Below are positions 46,832 through 56,459 of a stretch of DNA of 64,000 nucleotides, in pieces (position 1 is the first letter of the stretch; each line of letters begins with the position of its first letter). Position numbers and translations under genes: made by a program. Under the pieces are notes generated by a model. That model was given only the letters and a program-made list of their open reading frames with translations, searched no databases and was not told the DNA's origin. Where the stretch lies: positions 186,001 to 250,000 of the forward strand of contig JACKET010000008.1 in assembly GCA_020632875.1 (NCBI GenBank), in the 5' to 3' direction. This DNA comes from Alphaproteobacteria bacterium (lineage in GTDB: Bacteria > Myxococcota_A > UBA796 > GCA-2862545).

Positions 46832-49456
46832 ATGCAGCGTTCCAGCGTACTCGCCCTCGCCCTTCTGCTGTTCGCCTGCAAGGGCAAGGACGTCGACACG
46901 GACACGAGCCCGCCCGAAGCGGACGCCGACACCGACGCGGATTCCGACGCAGACACGGACTCCGACTCCGACGCGGACACGGACTCCGACGCAGACACCG
47001 ACTCCGACACCGATTCGGACACGGACTCCGACACCGATTCGGACACGGACTCCGATACGGACGCCGACACCGACACCGACACCGCGTCCGTCGACACCGA
47101 CACGGCCCAGGCGGACACCGACACTGACACCGACACCGACACCGACTCCGACACGGACACGGACACCGACTCCGACACCGATTCGGATACCGACGCCGAC
47201 ACGGACTCCGACACCGACGCGGACTCGGACGCCGACACCGACTCCGACGCCGACTCCGACTCGGATGCCGACTCCGACGCCGATTCGGACGCGGACGCAG
47301 ACACCGATGCGGACGCGGACACCGACGCCGATGCAGACACCGACGCAGACGCGGACACCGACGCCGACGCGGACACCGATGCCGACGCGGACACCGATGC
47401 CGACGCCGACGCCGATGCCGATGCAGACACCGATGCCGATGCCGATGCCGACGCAGACGCAGACACCGATGCCGACACCGACATCCAGGACATCGACGGC
47501 GACGGCTTCACCGCGAGTGTCGACTGCGACGACGACGACCCCTGGACGTACCCGGGCGCGCCGGAGGCCTGCGACGGCGTGATCAACGACTGCAACGACC
47601 CCGGTCCGCTCGACGAGGACGGAGTCATCACCATCGAGCGCACGGGCCAGAGCTTCGCCACGCTCGCCGCAGCGGAGACCGCCAGCCAGAACGGCGACAC
47701 GCTCACGCTGTGCAACGGCACCTACCAGGGCGCCACGATCGGCAAGAATCTCACCCTGCGCGGCCGGAACGGGCGCACCACCGCGGTGATCACCGGATCG
47801 GGCATCGCCGTCCGGCTCGGCAACAGCGGGCCCTCGGTCACCCTCCGCGGGCTGTCCGTGGCGAACGCCAACGTCGGCATCCAGGGCGTCGGCACCCTGA
47901 CGCTCGACGATGTGGTGGTCCACTCCAACGCGACCGGCGGGATCCTCCTGGGCGGCGATCTCGTGGCCACGGGCAGCGTCATCCGCGACAACGACGGGAC
48001 GCGTGGCGCGGGCATCAGCATCGACTCGGGCGTCGCGACCCTCACCGACACCGAGGTCACCGGGAACGTCGCCACCACCGACGGCGGCGGAATCGCCCTG
48101 TTCGACGCAGATCTCGTGTGCTCGGGGACCACCTCCATCCACACGAACACGGCGCCGCACGGCGGCGGCATCGTCAGCTTCCTCGGGGACATCGACGGCT
48201 GCATCGTGGAGGGCAACACCGCCTCCGTCACGGGCGGCGGCGTGCGGATGGACCACAACACCGTGAACACGGCGGCCACCATCCGGAACAGCGTGATCCG
48301 GCAGAACGCCGTCACGGGCCTCGGAATCGGCGCAGGCGTGGCGGTCGCCGCACGCACGGTCATCGAGAACACCGACGTGACGGAGAACACCGGCGCGTTC
48401 GGGGGTGGCGTCGGGTTCGACGGGGCCGAGACGCTGACGCTCGGCGTCGACGCCTTCATCGTCGCGAACACGGCCATCGGCGGAGGCGGCGTGTACGGCG
48501 ATGCCGGCATCCGGATCACGGGCGGCACGATCTCCGACAACCTCGCGGTCGACGGCGGAGGCGTGTACCTGCCCTCGTCGGGCGCGACGCTCGAGGACAC
48601 CATGATCTCCGCGAACACGGCGTCCGCGGAGGGTGGCGGCGTCTACGCCGTGTCGTCCGGCACGCTCGACGGCGCGACCATCACCGGGAACACCGCGCAG
48701 ACGGGCGGCGGGATGTACCTCCAGTCCGCGGCCAACGCGTTCCAGCACGTCTGGATCTCCCAGGGCTTCGCGACCATCGACGGCAACTCCGCGAGCCTGC
48801 GCGGCGGCGGTGTGGCGATGGAGACCGGGGTCACGGCCGACGCCTTCATCGTGACGAACAACACCGCGCCCGAGGGGGCCGGCTTCGTCGTCCGCGGCGG
48901 CTCGGGGATGAGCGCGCCGCACATCGACGGGTGCCTCGTCGCGGGCAACGTGGCGACCGGGAACGGCGGCGGAGCGCTGATCCAGCGCGGCCCGACCTAC
49001 ATCGACGGCGGCATCTGGAGCGGCAACACCGCGACGCTCGGCGGCGCGGTGCACGTGGCGGCCCAGACGGTCGTGGCCACCGCTCCGCTGTGCCAGGCCA
49101 ACGTCGCCCGAACGAGCGGCGGCTGCCTGTACGCCGAGGACGCCACCGTGACGTGGACCGGCGGCACGGTCTCCGGCAACAGCGCCGATCTCGACGGCGG
49201 CGCCTTCTACCACTGGAGCACGGGGACGGCGCCCGGCACCCCGAGCATCACGCTCGAATCGGTCTTCCTGCGCGACAACACCGCCGCGTTCAACGGCGGC
49301 GGGTTCTTCACGCACCACTTCCTGTACTCGATCGGGTCCAACTTCGGGACGGGCACGCTGAACGCCCCGGAGGACGGCTACCTCTGGGCCTTCGGCGCGT
49401 ACGACTTCGGCACCGCGGCCACGTTCACGTGCAATCCCGCGTCGGGCTGCAATTGA
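46832..49456 (+). CDS. Giant surface lipoprotein 1: Asp-X repeat, MopE-like motif, beta-helix
   Basis: 874 residues. Lipobox LLFAC, an Asp-Ala/Ser/Thr tract (about 30-216), a MopE-type putative metal-binding motif (DIDGDGF...CDDDDP...CDGVINDCND, about 218-262), then a right-handed parallel beta-helix with many NTA...GGG turns to the end (FTCNPASGCN). The Asp tract would bind Ca2+ or hold the head away from the membrane. Inferred adhesin or surface-coat protein. AAGGAG ribosome site. The stop overlaps the next start (TGATG); both genes share the same layout. Confidence 0.88.
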   Translation: MQRSSVLALALLLFACKGKDVDTDTSPPEADADTDADSDADTDSDSDADTDSDADTDSDTDSDTDSDTDSDTDSDTDADTDTDTASVDTDTAQADTDTDTDTDTDSDTDTDTDSDTDSDTDADTDSDTDADSDADTDSDADSDSDADSDADSDADADTDADADTDADADTDADADTDADADTDADADTDADADADADADTDADADADADADTDADTDIQDIDGDGFTASVDCDDDDPWTYPGAPEACDGVINDCNDPGPLDEDGVITIERTGQSFATLAAAETASQNGDTLTLCNGTYQGATIGKNLTLRGRNGRTTAVITGSGIAVRLGNSGPSVTLRGLSVANANVGIQGVGTLTLDDVVVHSNATGGILLGGDLVATGSVIRDNDGTRGAGISIDSGVATLTDTEVTGNVATTDGGGIALFDADLVCSGTTSIHTNTAPHGGGIVSFLGDIDGCIVEGNTASVTGGGVRMDHNTVNTAATIRNSVIRQNAVTGLGIGAGVAVAARTVIENTDVTENTGAFGGGVGFDGAETLTLGVDAFIVANTAIGGGGVYGDAGIRITGGTISDNLAVDGGGVYLPSSGATLEDTMISANTASAEGGGVYAVSSGTLDGATITGNTAQTGGGMYLQSAANAFQHVWISQGFATIDGNSASLRGGGVAMETGVTADAFIVTNNTAPEGAGFVVRGGSGMSAPHIDGCLVAGNVATGNGGGALIQRGPTYIDGGIWSGNTATLGGAVHVAAQTVVATAPLCQANVARTSGGCLYAEDATVTWTGGTVSGNSADLDGGAFYHWSTGTAPGTPSITLESVFLRDNTAAFNGGGFFTHHFLYSIGSNFGTGTLNAPEDGYLWAFGAYDFGTAATFTCNPASGCN
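46919..47481 (+). repeat. Coding Asp-X hexanucleotide tract 1
   Basis: About 188 codons alternating GAC/GAT with codons for Ala, Ser or Thr. Copy-number change in 6-base units keeps frame, so the stalk length could vary without loss of the protein. Confidence 0.88.
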
Positions 49457-52400
49457 TGCGGTCCCCACGGCTCCTCGCGCTGCTCGTCCTGCTCGCGGCC
49501 TGCAAGAAGGACGCGGCCACCGAGACCGACTCCGATCCGACCGGCGAGACCGACACGGACACCGACTCCGACGCGGACTCCGACACCGATTCCGACGCGG
49601 ACACCGACTCCGACGCGGACTCCGATTCCGACGCGGACACGGACACGGACACGGACACGGATTCGGACGCCGACACGGACACCGACTCCGACACCGATGC
49701 CGACTCGGACGCCGACACCGACAGCGACACGGGGCGTCCGCGCGACACCGCGCCCTCCACGGCGGAGACGGGACGCGCCGACACGGCCGAGACCGGCCGT
49801 CGCGACACGGGGAACGGTCGTCCCGACACGGGCGAGACCGGCGGCGACGCAGACACGGACGCGGACGCCGACGCAGATACCGACGCCGACGCGGACACCG
49901 ATGCGGACGCCGACGCCGATGCCGACGCGGACACCGACGCAGACGCCGACACCGACGCCGATGCGGACGCAGACTCCGACGCCGATGCGGACACCGACGC
50001 AGATGCCGATGCGGACACCGACGCAGACGCCGACGCGGATGCCGACGCGGATGCCGACACCGACGCAGATGCAGACGCCGACGCGGATGCCGACACCGAC
50101 GCGGATGCCGACACCGACGCGGATGCCGACACCGACGCGGATGCCGACACCGACGCAGATGCCGACACCGACGCAGATGCCGATACCGACGCGGACGCGG
50201 ACGCGGACGCAGATGCAGACGCGGACACCGATGCCGATGCCGACGCAGACGCGGATGCCGACACCGACGCAGATGCAGACGCCGACGCAGACGCCGATAC
50301 CGACGCCGATGCCGACGCCGACGCCGACGCGGACACCGACGCAGACGCAGACGCCGACGCCGACGCCGACGCCGATGCCGATGCGGACGCCGACACCGAT
50401 GCGGACACCGACGCCGACACGGACACGGACCCGCCGCCTCCCGACGACGACGGAGACGGCTTCGACGCGACCATGGACTGCAACGACGCCGACGCCACCG
50501 TGTTCCCCGGCGCTCCGGAGCTCTGCGACGGCCAGATCAACGACTGCAACGACCCCGGTCCCCTGGACGAGGACGGGCTCATCGCCATCGTCGGAGACCC
50601 GACGCCCTACACCGATCTCCAGACCGCGATGGACGCGAGCCTCGCCGGCGACACGCTCGTGCTGTGCGACGGCGACTACCCGGGGGGCATCGTCCCCCAC
50701 GACCTCGAGATCACCAGCCGCAATGGTGCGGCGAACGTCACGATCCTGAAGGGCGCGACCATCGGCTACTCGCTGCGGGTGCAGTCCGTCGCCGACCTGA
50801 CGCTCCGCGACGTCACGGTGAGCCGCGGCAACGGCACCGGGATCCTCGTCCAGAACAACGGCCGGATGCACGCGATCGACGCCGTGATCACGGGCAACCT
50901 CACGGGCGTCCTGTCGAACGGCGGCGAGCTGGTGTTCGACGCGAGCGAGCTCGTCGGCAACACCCAGGGCGCGATCGACGCGAACGACGCCGGTGTGCTG
51001 CTGAACAACACCCTCGTCGCGGGCAACAGCTCCGGCGCGGGTCGTGCGGGGGGCGTCACCATCGCCAACGCGCAGCTCACGTGCCTGGGCCCGGCCACCG
51101 CGATCACGGGCAACGGCGGCGGGGGCGTCCGCCTCGAGAGCGGCGCGATGTACGGCTGCACGGTCACCCAGAACACGGGGACCAACGGCGGTGGCGTCGC
51201 GGCCATCGGCGTCTCGGTCATCACGGGCAGCGAGATCGCCGAGAACACGGGGGTCTCCGGAGGCGGCGTGAACGTGTCGTCCGGCACGCTGACCGTCACG
51301 GGGACCGGTATCCACGACAACCAGGCCGACACGGGCGGCGGCGTCTACCTGTACAGCTCGACGCTCGCGCTGGTGGGCTCCATCGAGTCGAACACGGCAG
51401 TAATGGCTGGCGGGGGCGCCGCCCTGATCGGGTCGACGCTCGACGGCGGCTCGATCGTCTCCAACTCCGCGCCCACGGGCGGCGGCGCGACCCTCTCGGG
51501 GAACAGCCTGCTGGACTCCGTCACGGTGGCCGGCAACCACGCGACGGTCGACGGAGGCGGTGTGGTCGCGACCTCGAGCGACCTCCTCGACTGCCTCGTG
51601 CAGTCCAACCTCGCCGACCGCGATGGCGGCGGGCTCGTCGCGATGAGCGGCGTCGACCTGACGGGGACGACGATCCGCACGAACGTGGCGTCAGGGCAAG
51701 GCGGCGGCGTGCTGCTCGACGTGTCGAGCCTCTCGAACGGGATCATCGAGCTCAACACGGCGCCGTCCGGCGGCGGGATCCACGCCATCGGCAGCATGGC
51801 GGGCCTCCCCACCGTGTCGAACACCCTGGTGCAGGACAACACCGCGACCCTCGAAGGCGGCGGGCTCGAGCTCGCGAGCGGCACGCTGTACCTCGACAAC
51901 GTGCTGATCTCGTCGAACGACGCCGACTGGGGCGCGGGCGTCGCGATCCAGGCGGGCGCGACGCTCGATCTGACGGCCACGGCGATCGGCTCGAACGTCG
52001 CGGCGTCCGGCGGGGGCGGCGTGCACCTGCAGGACGGCGGCACGCTCGTGGGCGGCATCGTGCAGCTCAACCAGGCGCCGCTCGGCGCCGGGATCTTCGC
52101 GCGGGGCGGCACGATCGACGGCAGCTACGTGAACGTCAACACCGCCTCGGGGTCCGGGGGCGGCGTCGTGGCGAGCGCAGACCTCGCCCTGATCGGCTCC
52201 ACCATCATCGGCAACAGCGCGGCGGGCACGGGCGGAGGCGTGATGATGCTGGGCATCACGGCGCTCGACCTCACCGGGACGACCATCACCTCCAACACGG
52301 CCATCGCGGGCGGCGGGATCGCGTACTTCAGCGGCGATCTGTCCATCCTGGGCGGGACCATCCAGGGCAACAGCGCGACCACGGGTGGCGGGATCGGCAC

Positions 52401-53667
52401 GCAGTACACCGACCCGATCGCCATCACCGGCACGGTCGTCACGGGGAACTCGGCCACCGAAGGCGGCGGGATCGTGCTCACGAGCGGCTCGAGCCTCGTG
52501 GGCGCGGCCGTGACCGGCAACTCCGCGGTCAACCGCGGCGGAGGCCTGCGCGCCGCGGGGGTCCAGACCCTCGAGGACACGCTCGTCGACGGCAACACCG
52601 CAGAGACGGGCGGCGGCATCTACGTCGCCTCGGGCGGCGACCTCACGATGGACAGCGCCACGACCGTGTCGAACAACACGGCGACGGGGAACGGCGGCGG
52701 GGTGTACCTCGTCTCCGCGTCGCTCGACGGCGGGCTCGTGGAGGGCAACGACGCCGGGTTCGGCGCCGGCATCGGGGCCCAGTTCGGCTACGCCATCACG
52801 GGCACGACCGTGCGCGACAACGACGCGGGCCAGGGCCTCGGCGGCGGCATCCTGCTCTTCGGCGACGGCGCCGTGACCGGCAGCACGATCGACGCGAACC
52901 ACACGCGCGGATCGGGCGCGGGCATCGCCGTGCTCGACGGCACGCTCGACCTCACGGGGACGTTCGTGACGGGCAACTTCACGCAGTTCGGCGTGCCCTT
53001 CGGCCTCGCGCGGAACGGCGGCGGCCTGTACCTCGACGACTCCGTGGTGACCGGCGGCCTCGTGACCGGGAACACCGCGGGCAACGGCGGTGGCGCGGCG
53101 ATCATCGACGGCACCGACCAGTCGGAGCTCATCGGCACGCTGGTGCTCGCGAACTTCGCCGCGGCTTACGGCGGCGGGGTGTGGATCGACGACACCGCGA
53201 ACCTCGACGGGACGTTCGTGAACGGCAACGAGGCGGGGATCGCGGGCGGCGGCGTGTATGCGGCGGGCGCGATCGTGACGCTCGACAGCTGCGCCGTGAG
53301 CCTGAACACCGCGCAGACGGGCGGCGGCGTGTACGCCGAGGACTCCCTGTTCGGCCTGACCGACTGCGAGATGCGCGAGAACACGGCCACGAACACCGGC
53401 GGTGGCGCCGAGATCCGCACCGTGGCGGGCTTCGCGGCCCTCGCCCTCGCGCGGGTCGACGTGTACGACAACACGGCGACCAATGCGGGCGGCGGGGTGT
53501 ACTCCGACGCGGTGATCACGGCGGACACCTGCAACTTCGCGGCGGCGGGGCCCCTCGACAACACGCCGTCCGACGTGTCGCAGGAGAACGCCGGCGGCAC
53601 CCCCGTCAGCTACACGTACGGCCAGGGCGTGTCGTTCACGTGCACGACGGGCGGCTGCACGCCGTAG
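49456..53667 (+). CDS. Giant surface lipoprotein 2: Asp-X repeat, MopE-like motif, beta-helix
   Basis: 1403 residues, same order as lipoprotein 1 but longer: lipobox LLAAC and KK, an Asp-X tract (about 30-325) split by a Thr/Arg-rich segment with TAETGR and DTG repeats, a MopE-type motif (DDDGDGF...CNDADA...CDGQINDCND, about 330-375), and a beta-helix of about 1000 residues ending TCTTGGCTP. Probably a surface adhesin or coat fibre. Coupled to lipoprotein 1 by TGATG. The two likely arose by duplication. Confidence 0.88.
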   Translation: MRSPRLLALLVLLAACKKDAATETDSDPTGETDTDTDSDADSDTDSDADTDSDADSDSDADTDTDTDTDSDADTDTDSDTDADSDADTDSDTGRPRDTAPSTAETGRADTAETGRRDTGNGRPDTGETGGDADTDADADADTDADADTDADADADADADTDADADTDADADADSDADADTDADADADTDADADADADADADTDADADADADADTDADADTDADADTDADADTDADADTDADADTDADADADADADADTDADADADADADTDADADADADADTDADADADADADTDADADADADADADADADADTDADTDADTDTDPPPPDDDGDGFDATMDCNDADATVFPGAPELCDGQINDCNDPGPLDEDGLIAIVGDPTPYTDLQTAMDASLAGDTLVLCDGDYPGGIVPHDLEITSRNGAANVTILKGATIGYSLRVQSVADLTLRDVTVSRGNGTGILVQNNGRMHAIDAVITGNLTGVLSNGGELVFDASELVGNTQGAIDANDAGVLLNNTLVAGNSSGAGRAGGVTIANAQLTCLGPATAITGNGGGGVRLESGAMYGCTVTQNTGTNGGGVAAIGVSVITGSEIAENTGVSGGGVNVSSGTLTVTGTGIHDNQADTGGGVYLYSSTLALVGSIESNTAVMAGGGAALIGSTLDGGSIVSNSAPTGGGATLSGNSLLDSVTVAGNHATVDGGGVVATSSDLLDCLVQSNLADRDGGGLVAMSGVDLTGTTIRTNVASGQGGGVLLDVSSLSNGIIELNTAPSGGGIHAIGSMAGLPTVSNTLVQDNTATLEGGGLELASGTLYLDNVLISSNDADWGAGVAIQAGATLDLTATAIGSNVAASGGGGVHLQDGGTLVGGIVQLNQAPLGAGIFARGGTIDGSYVNVNTASGSGGGVVASADLALIGSTIIGNSAAGTGGGVMMLGITALDLTGTTITSNTAIAGGGIAYFSGDLSILGGTIQGNSATTGGGIGTQYTDPIAITGTVVTGNSATEGGGIVLTSGSSLVGAAVTGNSAVNRGGGLRAAGVQTLEDTLVDGNTAETGGGIYVASGGDLTMDSATTVSNNTATGNGGGVYLVSASLDGGLVEGNDAGFGAGIGAQFGYAITGTTVRDNDAGQGLGGGILLFGDGAVTGSTIDANHTRGSGAGIAVLDGTLDLTGTFVTGNFTQFGVPFGLARNGGGLYLDDSVVTGGLVTGNTAGNGGGAAIIDGTDQSELIGTLVLANFAAAYGGGVWIDDTANLDGTFVNGNEAGIAGGGVYAAGAIVTLDSCAVSLNTAQTGGGVYAEDSLFGLTDCEMRENTATNTGGGAEIRTVAGFAALALARVDVYDNTATNAGGGVYSDAVITADTCNFAAAGPLDNTPSDVSQENAGGTPVSYTYGQGVSFTCTTGGCTP
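49546..50430 (+). repeat. Coding Asp-X hexanucleotide tract 2
   Basis: About 295 codons in two blocks (49546-49732 and 49846-50430) with alternating Asp and Ala/Ser/Thr. The first block is Ser/Thr-rich, the second nearly pure Asp-Ala and Asp-Thr. Long enough to be hard for short-read assembly. Confidence 0.88.
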
Positions 53668-53701
53668 CGCGGGTGCGCCGAAATCGAGCAGGGGTCAGCG
53701 C

Positions 53702-55165
53702 CTAGAACGCGCCGATGTCCGGCAGCCCCTTCGCGACCGCCGCCGCGAGCCCCGCCGCATCGCGGCCATCCGCGCGCCACGCCTCGAGCGCCGACGTGCC
53801 GACGGGCGCCCAGAACGCCGCCTCTGCAGCGAACCCGCTCCCGCTGGGCTCGACGCGGACCCACACGAGCCCGTTGCCCGCCGGGATCTGCGCGTTCCGC
53901 ACGCGATCCACGAAGTCGACCCGCTCCACCCGGACGCCCGCCGGGTCGAGCTTCTCGCGCAGCGCCGTCTCGACCGCGTCGAGGTCGCCCTCCCCGCCGA
54001 TGCACAGCTGGATGGCGTCGAAGCGCGTGCCCGAGAGCAGGGCCAGCACCCGCGGGATGTGCTTCGAGGTCGGGAAGCGGTCGCGGAACGCCCGCAGATC
54101 CGCCTCCTTCCCGCTCTCCATCGCGCGGTCGAACGCCCGATCGACCATCAGGTCGCGGGCGAGATCCCGGTGCGCGCCATCCTTGTGCTGGGTGAGGTAC
54201 CGGGCGTACGCCTCTTCGGTGTCCTCGTCGGAGAACTTCTTCCACGAGAGCTCGTCGAGCTTCGCTTCGGCGTCGGCCGCGTAGAACCCGCGCGGGTTCT
54301 CGGCCAGGAAGATCGACCACGCCTGGCGCGTGCCCTCGGCATCGGCGCGATCGAAGCGGATCTTCTCGATGGCCGCGCGCGCCTGGAGCTTTCGCGGGCC
54401 CGGGTCGTCGGCGAGGTAGGCCTGCAGCCCCGCCTCCCCCGCGGCCTCGGCGTTCTCGAAGCGCACCTGGTCGAGGCGGTTGCGGGCCTCGTCGACCCAC
54501 TCGGACGCCGTGTTCTTGGCGATCCAGGCCTCCCAGCTCTCGATCGTGTTCTTCTTCTCGGGCTTCCAGTTCTTCGGGCCCACGACGGGCGGCGGCGGAG
54601 GCTCGCCGATCGCGATGTACTCGGGCTTGAAGCGGGGCCCCGACTGCCACCAGCTGTCGAGGAGCTCCTTGCCCTCGAAGATCTGCACGAGGTGCGGCGT
54701 CTCGCGGCGCGCCTGGGGCACCTCGAGGCGCTCGCCATCCATGTAGATGCCGCCCTTCTTCGGCTGCACGAGGATGCCCTCGGGGCCCTCGATCGGCGGC
54801 GCGTCCGGCATCTCGGGCAGGTAGCGCGTCAGCGGGTGGTCGATCCCGATGTGCTCGGGCGGCGGGACGTCGGGCGCGGCGTCCTTCGCGAGGCGCACCC
54901 ACCGGAACATCCCGTCGAGGTCCTGGTCGAACAAGCCGAACTCGGCGTGGAGCCAGGCGATGCGCGAGATCAGCTCGGGCGAGATGGGCTCGGAGAGGCA
55001 GCGCGCCGCGTCGCGCGAGACCTCGAGCTCGGAGCGCGCCCGCACGAGATCGACGTTCTCGAGAGCCTCGCGGGCGAGGTCGAGCTGCTGACCCACGGAC
55101 GCCGGCGAGCGCAGCTCGCACAGCTCGACCTGGGCGAAAACGGTATTCGAGAGGAGGAACCACAT
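53702..55165 (-). CDS. Exported hypothetical protein with helical repeats
   Basis: 487 residues: signal MWFLLSNTVFAQ, a helical N-terminal region (LDLAREALENVDLVRARSEL), a beta/Pro-rich middle, then TPR/Sel1-like helical repeats (about 210-375), and a C-terminal alpha/beta domain. No family recognised. Start at 55165 is fixed by the signal. Convergent with lipoprotein 2. Confidence 0.78.
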   Translation of the reverse strand: MWFLLSNTVFAQVELCELRSPASVGQQLDLAREALENVDLVRARSELEVSRDAARCLSEPISPELISRIAWLHAEFGLFDQDLDGMFRWVRLAKDAAPDVPPPEHIGIDHPLTRYLPEMPDAPPIEGPEGILVQPKKGGIYMDGERLEVPQARRETPHLVQIFEGKELLDSWWQSGPRFKPEYIAIGEPPPPPVVGPKNWKPEKKNTIESWEAWIAKNTASEWVDEARNRLDQVRFENAEAAGEAGLQAYLADDPGPRKLQARAAIEKIRFDRADAEGTRQAWSIFLAENPRGFYAADAEAKLDELSWKKFSDEDTEEAYARYLTQHKDGAHRDLARDLMVDRAFDRAMESGKEADLRAFRDRFPTSKHIPRVLALLSGTRFDAIQLCIGGEGDLDAVETALREKLDPAGVRVERVDFVDRVRNAQIPAGNGLVWVRVEPSGSGFAAEAAFWAPVGTSALEAWRADGRDAAGLAAAVAKGLPDIGAF

Positions 55166-55260
55166 GGCCCGCAGATAGCGCGTCGCGCGCGCACTGGCCC
55201 GGCCCGGAGTTTCCACATAGACGGGCGGGTCGCGCACCATCGCGCCAGGACGGAGACGCC

Positions 55261-56433
55261 GTGACTTCCGACCCCATGGGCAGCACCCCCGGAAAGGTGC
55301 TGCTCAACGGAAACGCCGAGACCCTCGATCGCTTCGTGCAGCTCGCCCACCGCTGCCTCGGCGACTCCACCCACCGCGACCCGGTCACGCGGGAGCGCGA
55401 CCAGGTCCTCATCATCACGGGGGCCTGGGGCAAGACCGAGCTCAACGACGCGCCCGTGCGCAAGGGCTTCGCCGACACCGGGCGCGGCCACGGCGGCAAG
55501 AACATCATCAACCTCGAGCTGTACACGTCCGTCCAGCGCTACCTGAAGGCGCGCGACGTGGTGCGCTCGCTCTACGAAGAGCACGAGCACCTCTGGTGGG
55601 AGCTGTTCAACGCCTACAGCGCCGAGAACGCCGGCACCGTCGAGCGCCTCCGCGAGGCGTGGAACCGCGCGGCCGAGAAGGCCGAGGCGCCCGACATGTA
55701 CCAGTTCCTCACGCTGGGCGAGCGCCTCCCGCCCGGCCCGCGCACGCGGCCGATGCAGCAGTTCCTGCGCGCCGCCTACTCCGGCCAGCTGCGCCGCCAG
55801 GTCGAGGGGCTCGTCGAGGCCGACCTCCGCCACGAAGAGCGCCTGCGCGACCTGTGGATCCACTTCCACCACGCCGCGGGCATCGAGTTCGACCCCTACT
55901 GGAACGAGCTGCGCGGCGAGCTGGTCCGCAAGATCCTGCAGTCCAACGTGATCGTGCTCCCCGGCGGCTCGCCGTCGATGCTGCTCATCGGCTTCCGGTT
56001 CTTCCAGCTCGAGGGCGTGCTGACCGAGGCCCTGCGCCGCGGCACGAGCTTCTTCGGCACCTCGGCCGGCGCGATGGTGCTCGGGCGGCGCGTCGTGATC
56101 TTCCACGACCACCGCGAGCCCCGCGAGGAGTTCCAGCTCCTCGAGAACGGCGTGCGCCTCGTCGAGGGGCTGCAGATCTTCCCCCACTGCACCGATCGCG
56201 TGCAGACCGAAGACCCCGCCAACCTCGCGTACCTCGCCGCGCGCTTCAACGATCGCTTCTGCGTCGGGCTCAACGCAGGCTCGGTGCTCGAGCTCGTGCC
56301 CGAGCGCGGCCGGTGGCGCGCCCACAGCGTCGGAGACGAGGACGTCGTGGTCTTCGACCGCACGGGCGAGAAGCTCAGATACCCGCCGGGCGCGCACGTC
56401 GAGAGCCTGATGGGACAGAGCGCCTTGTCCTGA
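55261..56433 (+). CDS. S51-like (peptidase E/cyanophycinase fold) protein
   Basis: 390 residues. Class-I glutamine-amidotransferase-like fold of family S51: nucleophile elbow GTSAGA (266-271, S268), IVLPGGSPSMLL before it, and C-terminal strands. A helical insertion (about 85-215) is unusual for peptidase E (230 aa). No signal sequence, so cytoplasmic. Its stop overlaps the start of the barrel gene, if the CTG start there is used, placing it first in an operon with a barrel and the 14-heme cytochrome; why is unclear. GTG start with GGAG. Confidence 0.82.
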   Translation: MTSDPMGSTPGKVLLNGNAETLDRFVQLAHRCLGDSTHRDPVTRERDQVLIITGAWGKTELNDAPVRKGFADTGRGHGGKNIINLELYTSVQRYLKARDVVRSLYEEHEHLWWELFNAYSAENAGTVERLREAWNRAAEKAEAPDMYQFLTLGERLPPGPRTRPMQQFLRAAYSGQLRRQVEGLVEADLRHEERLRDLWIHFHHAAGIEFDPYWNELRGELVRKILQSNVIVLPGGSPSMLLIGFRFFQLEGVLTEALRRGTSFFGTSAGAMVLGRRVVIFHDHREPREEFQLLENGVRLVEGLQIFPHCTDRVQTEDPANLAYLAARFNDRFCVGLNAGSVLELVPERGRWRAHSVGDEDVVVFDRTGEKLRYPPGAHVESLMGQSALS

Positions 56434-56459
56434 ATCGGCTCCTGGGGCATTCTCCCGCC

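Noticed and set aside
46541..51540. Long minus-strand and other-frame ORFs of Ser-Val/Ala or Val-Gly repeats
   Set aside because: They are the antisense and shifted readings of the Asp-X tracts; no ribosome site, signal or codon bias of their own, and their other ends read antisense of beta-helix genes.
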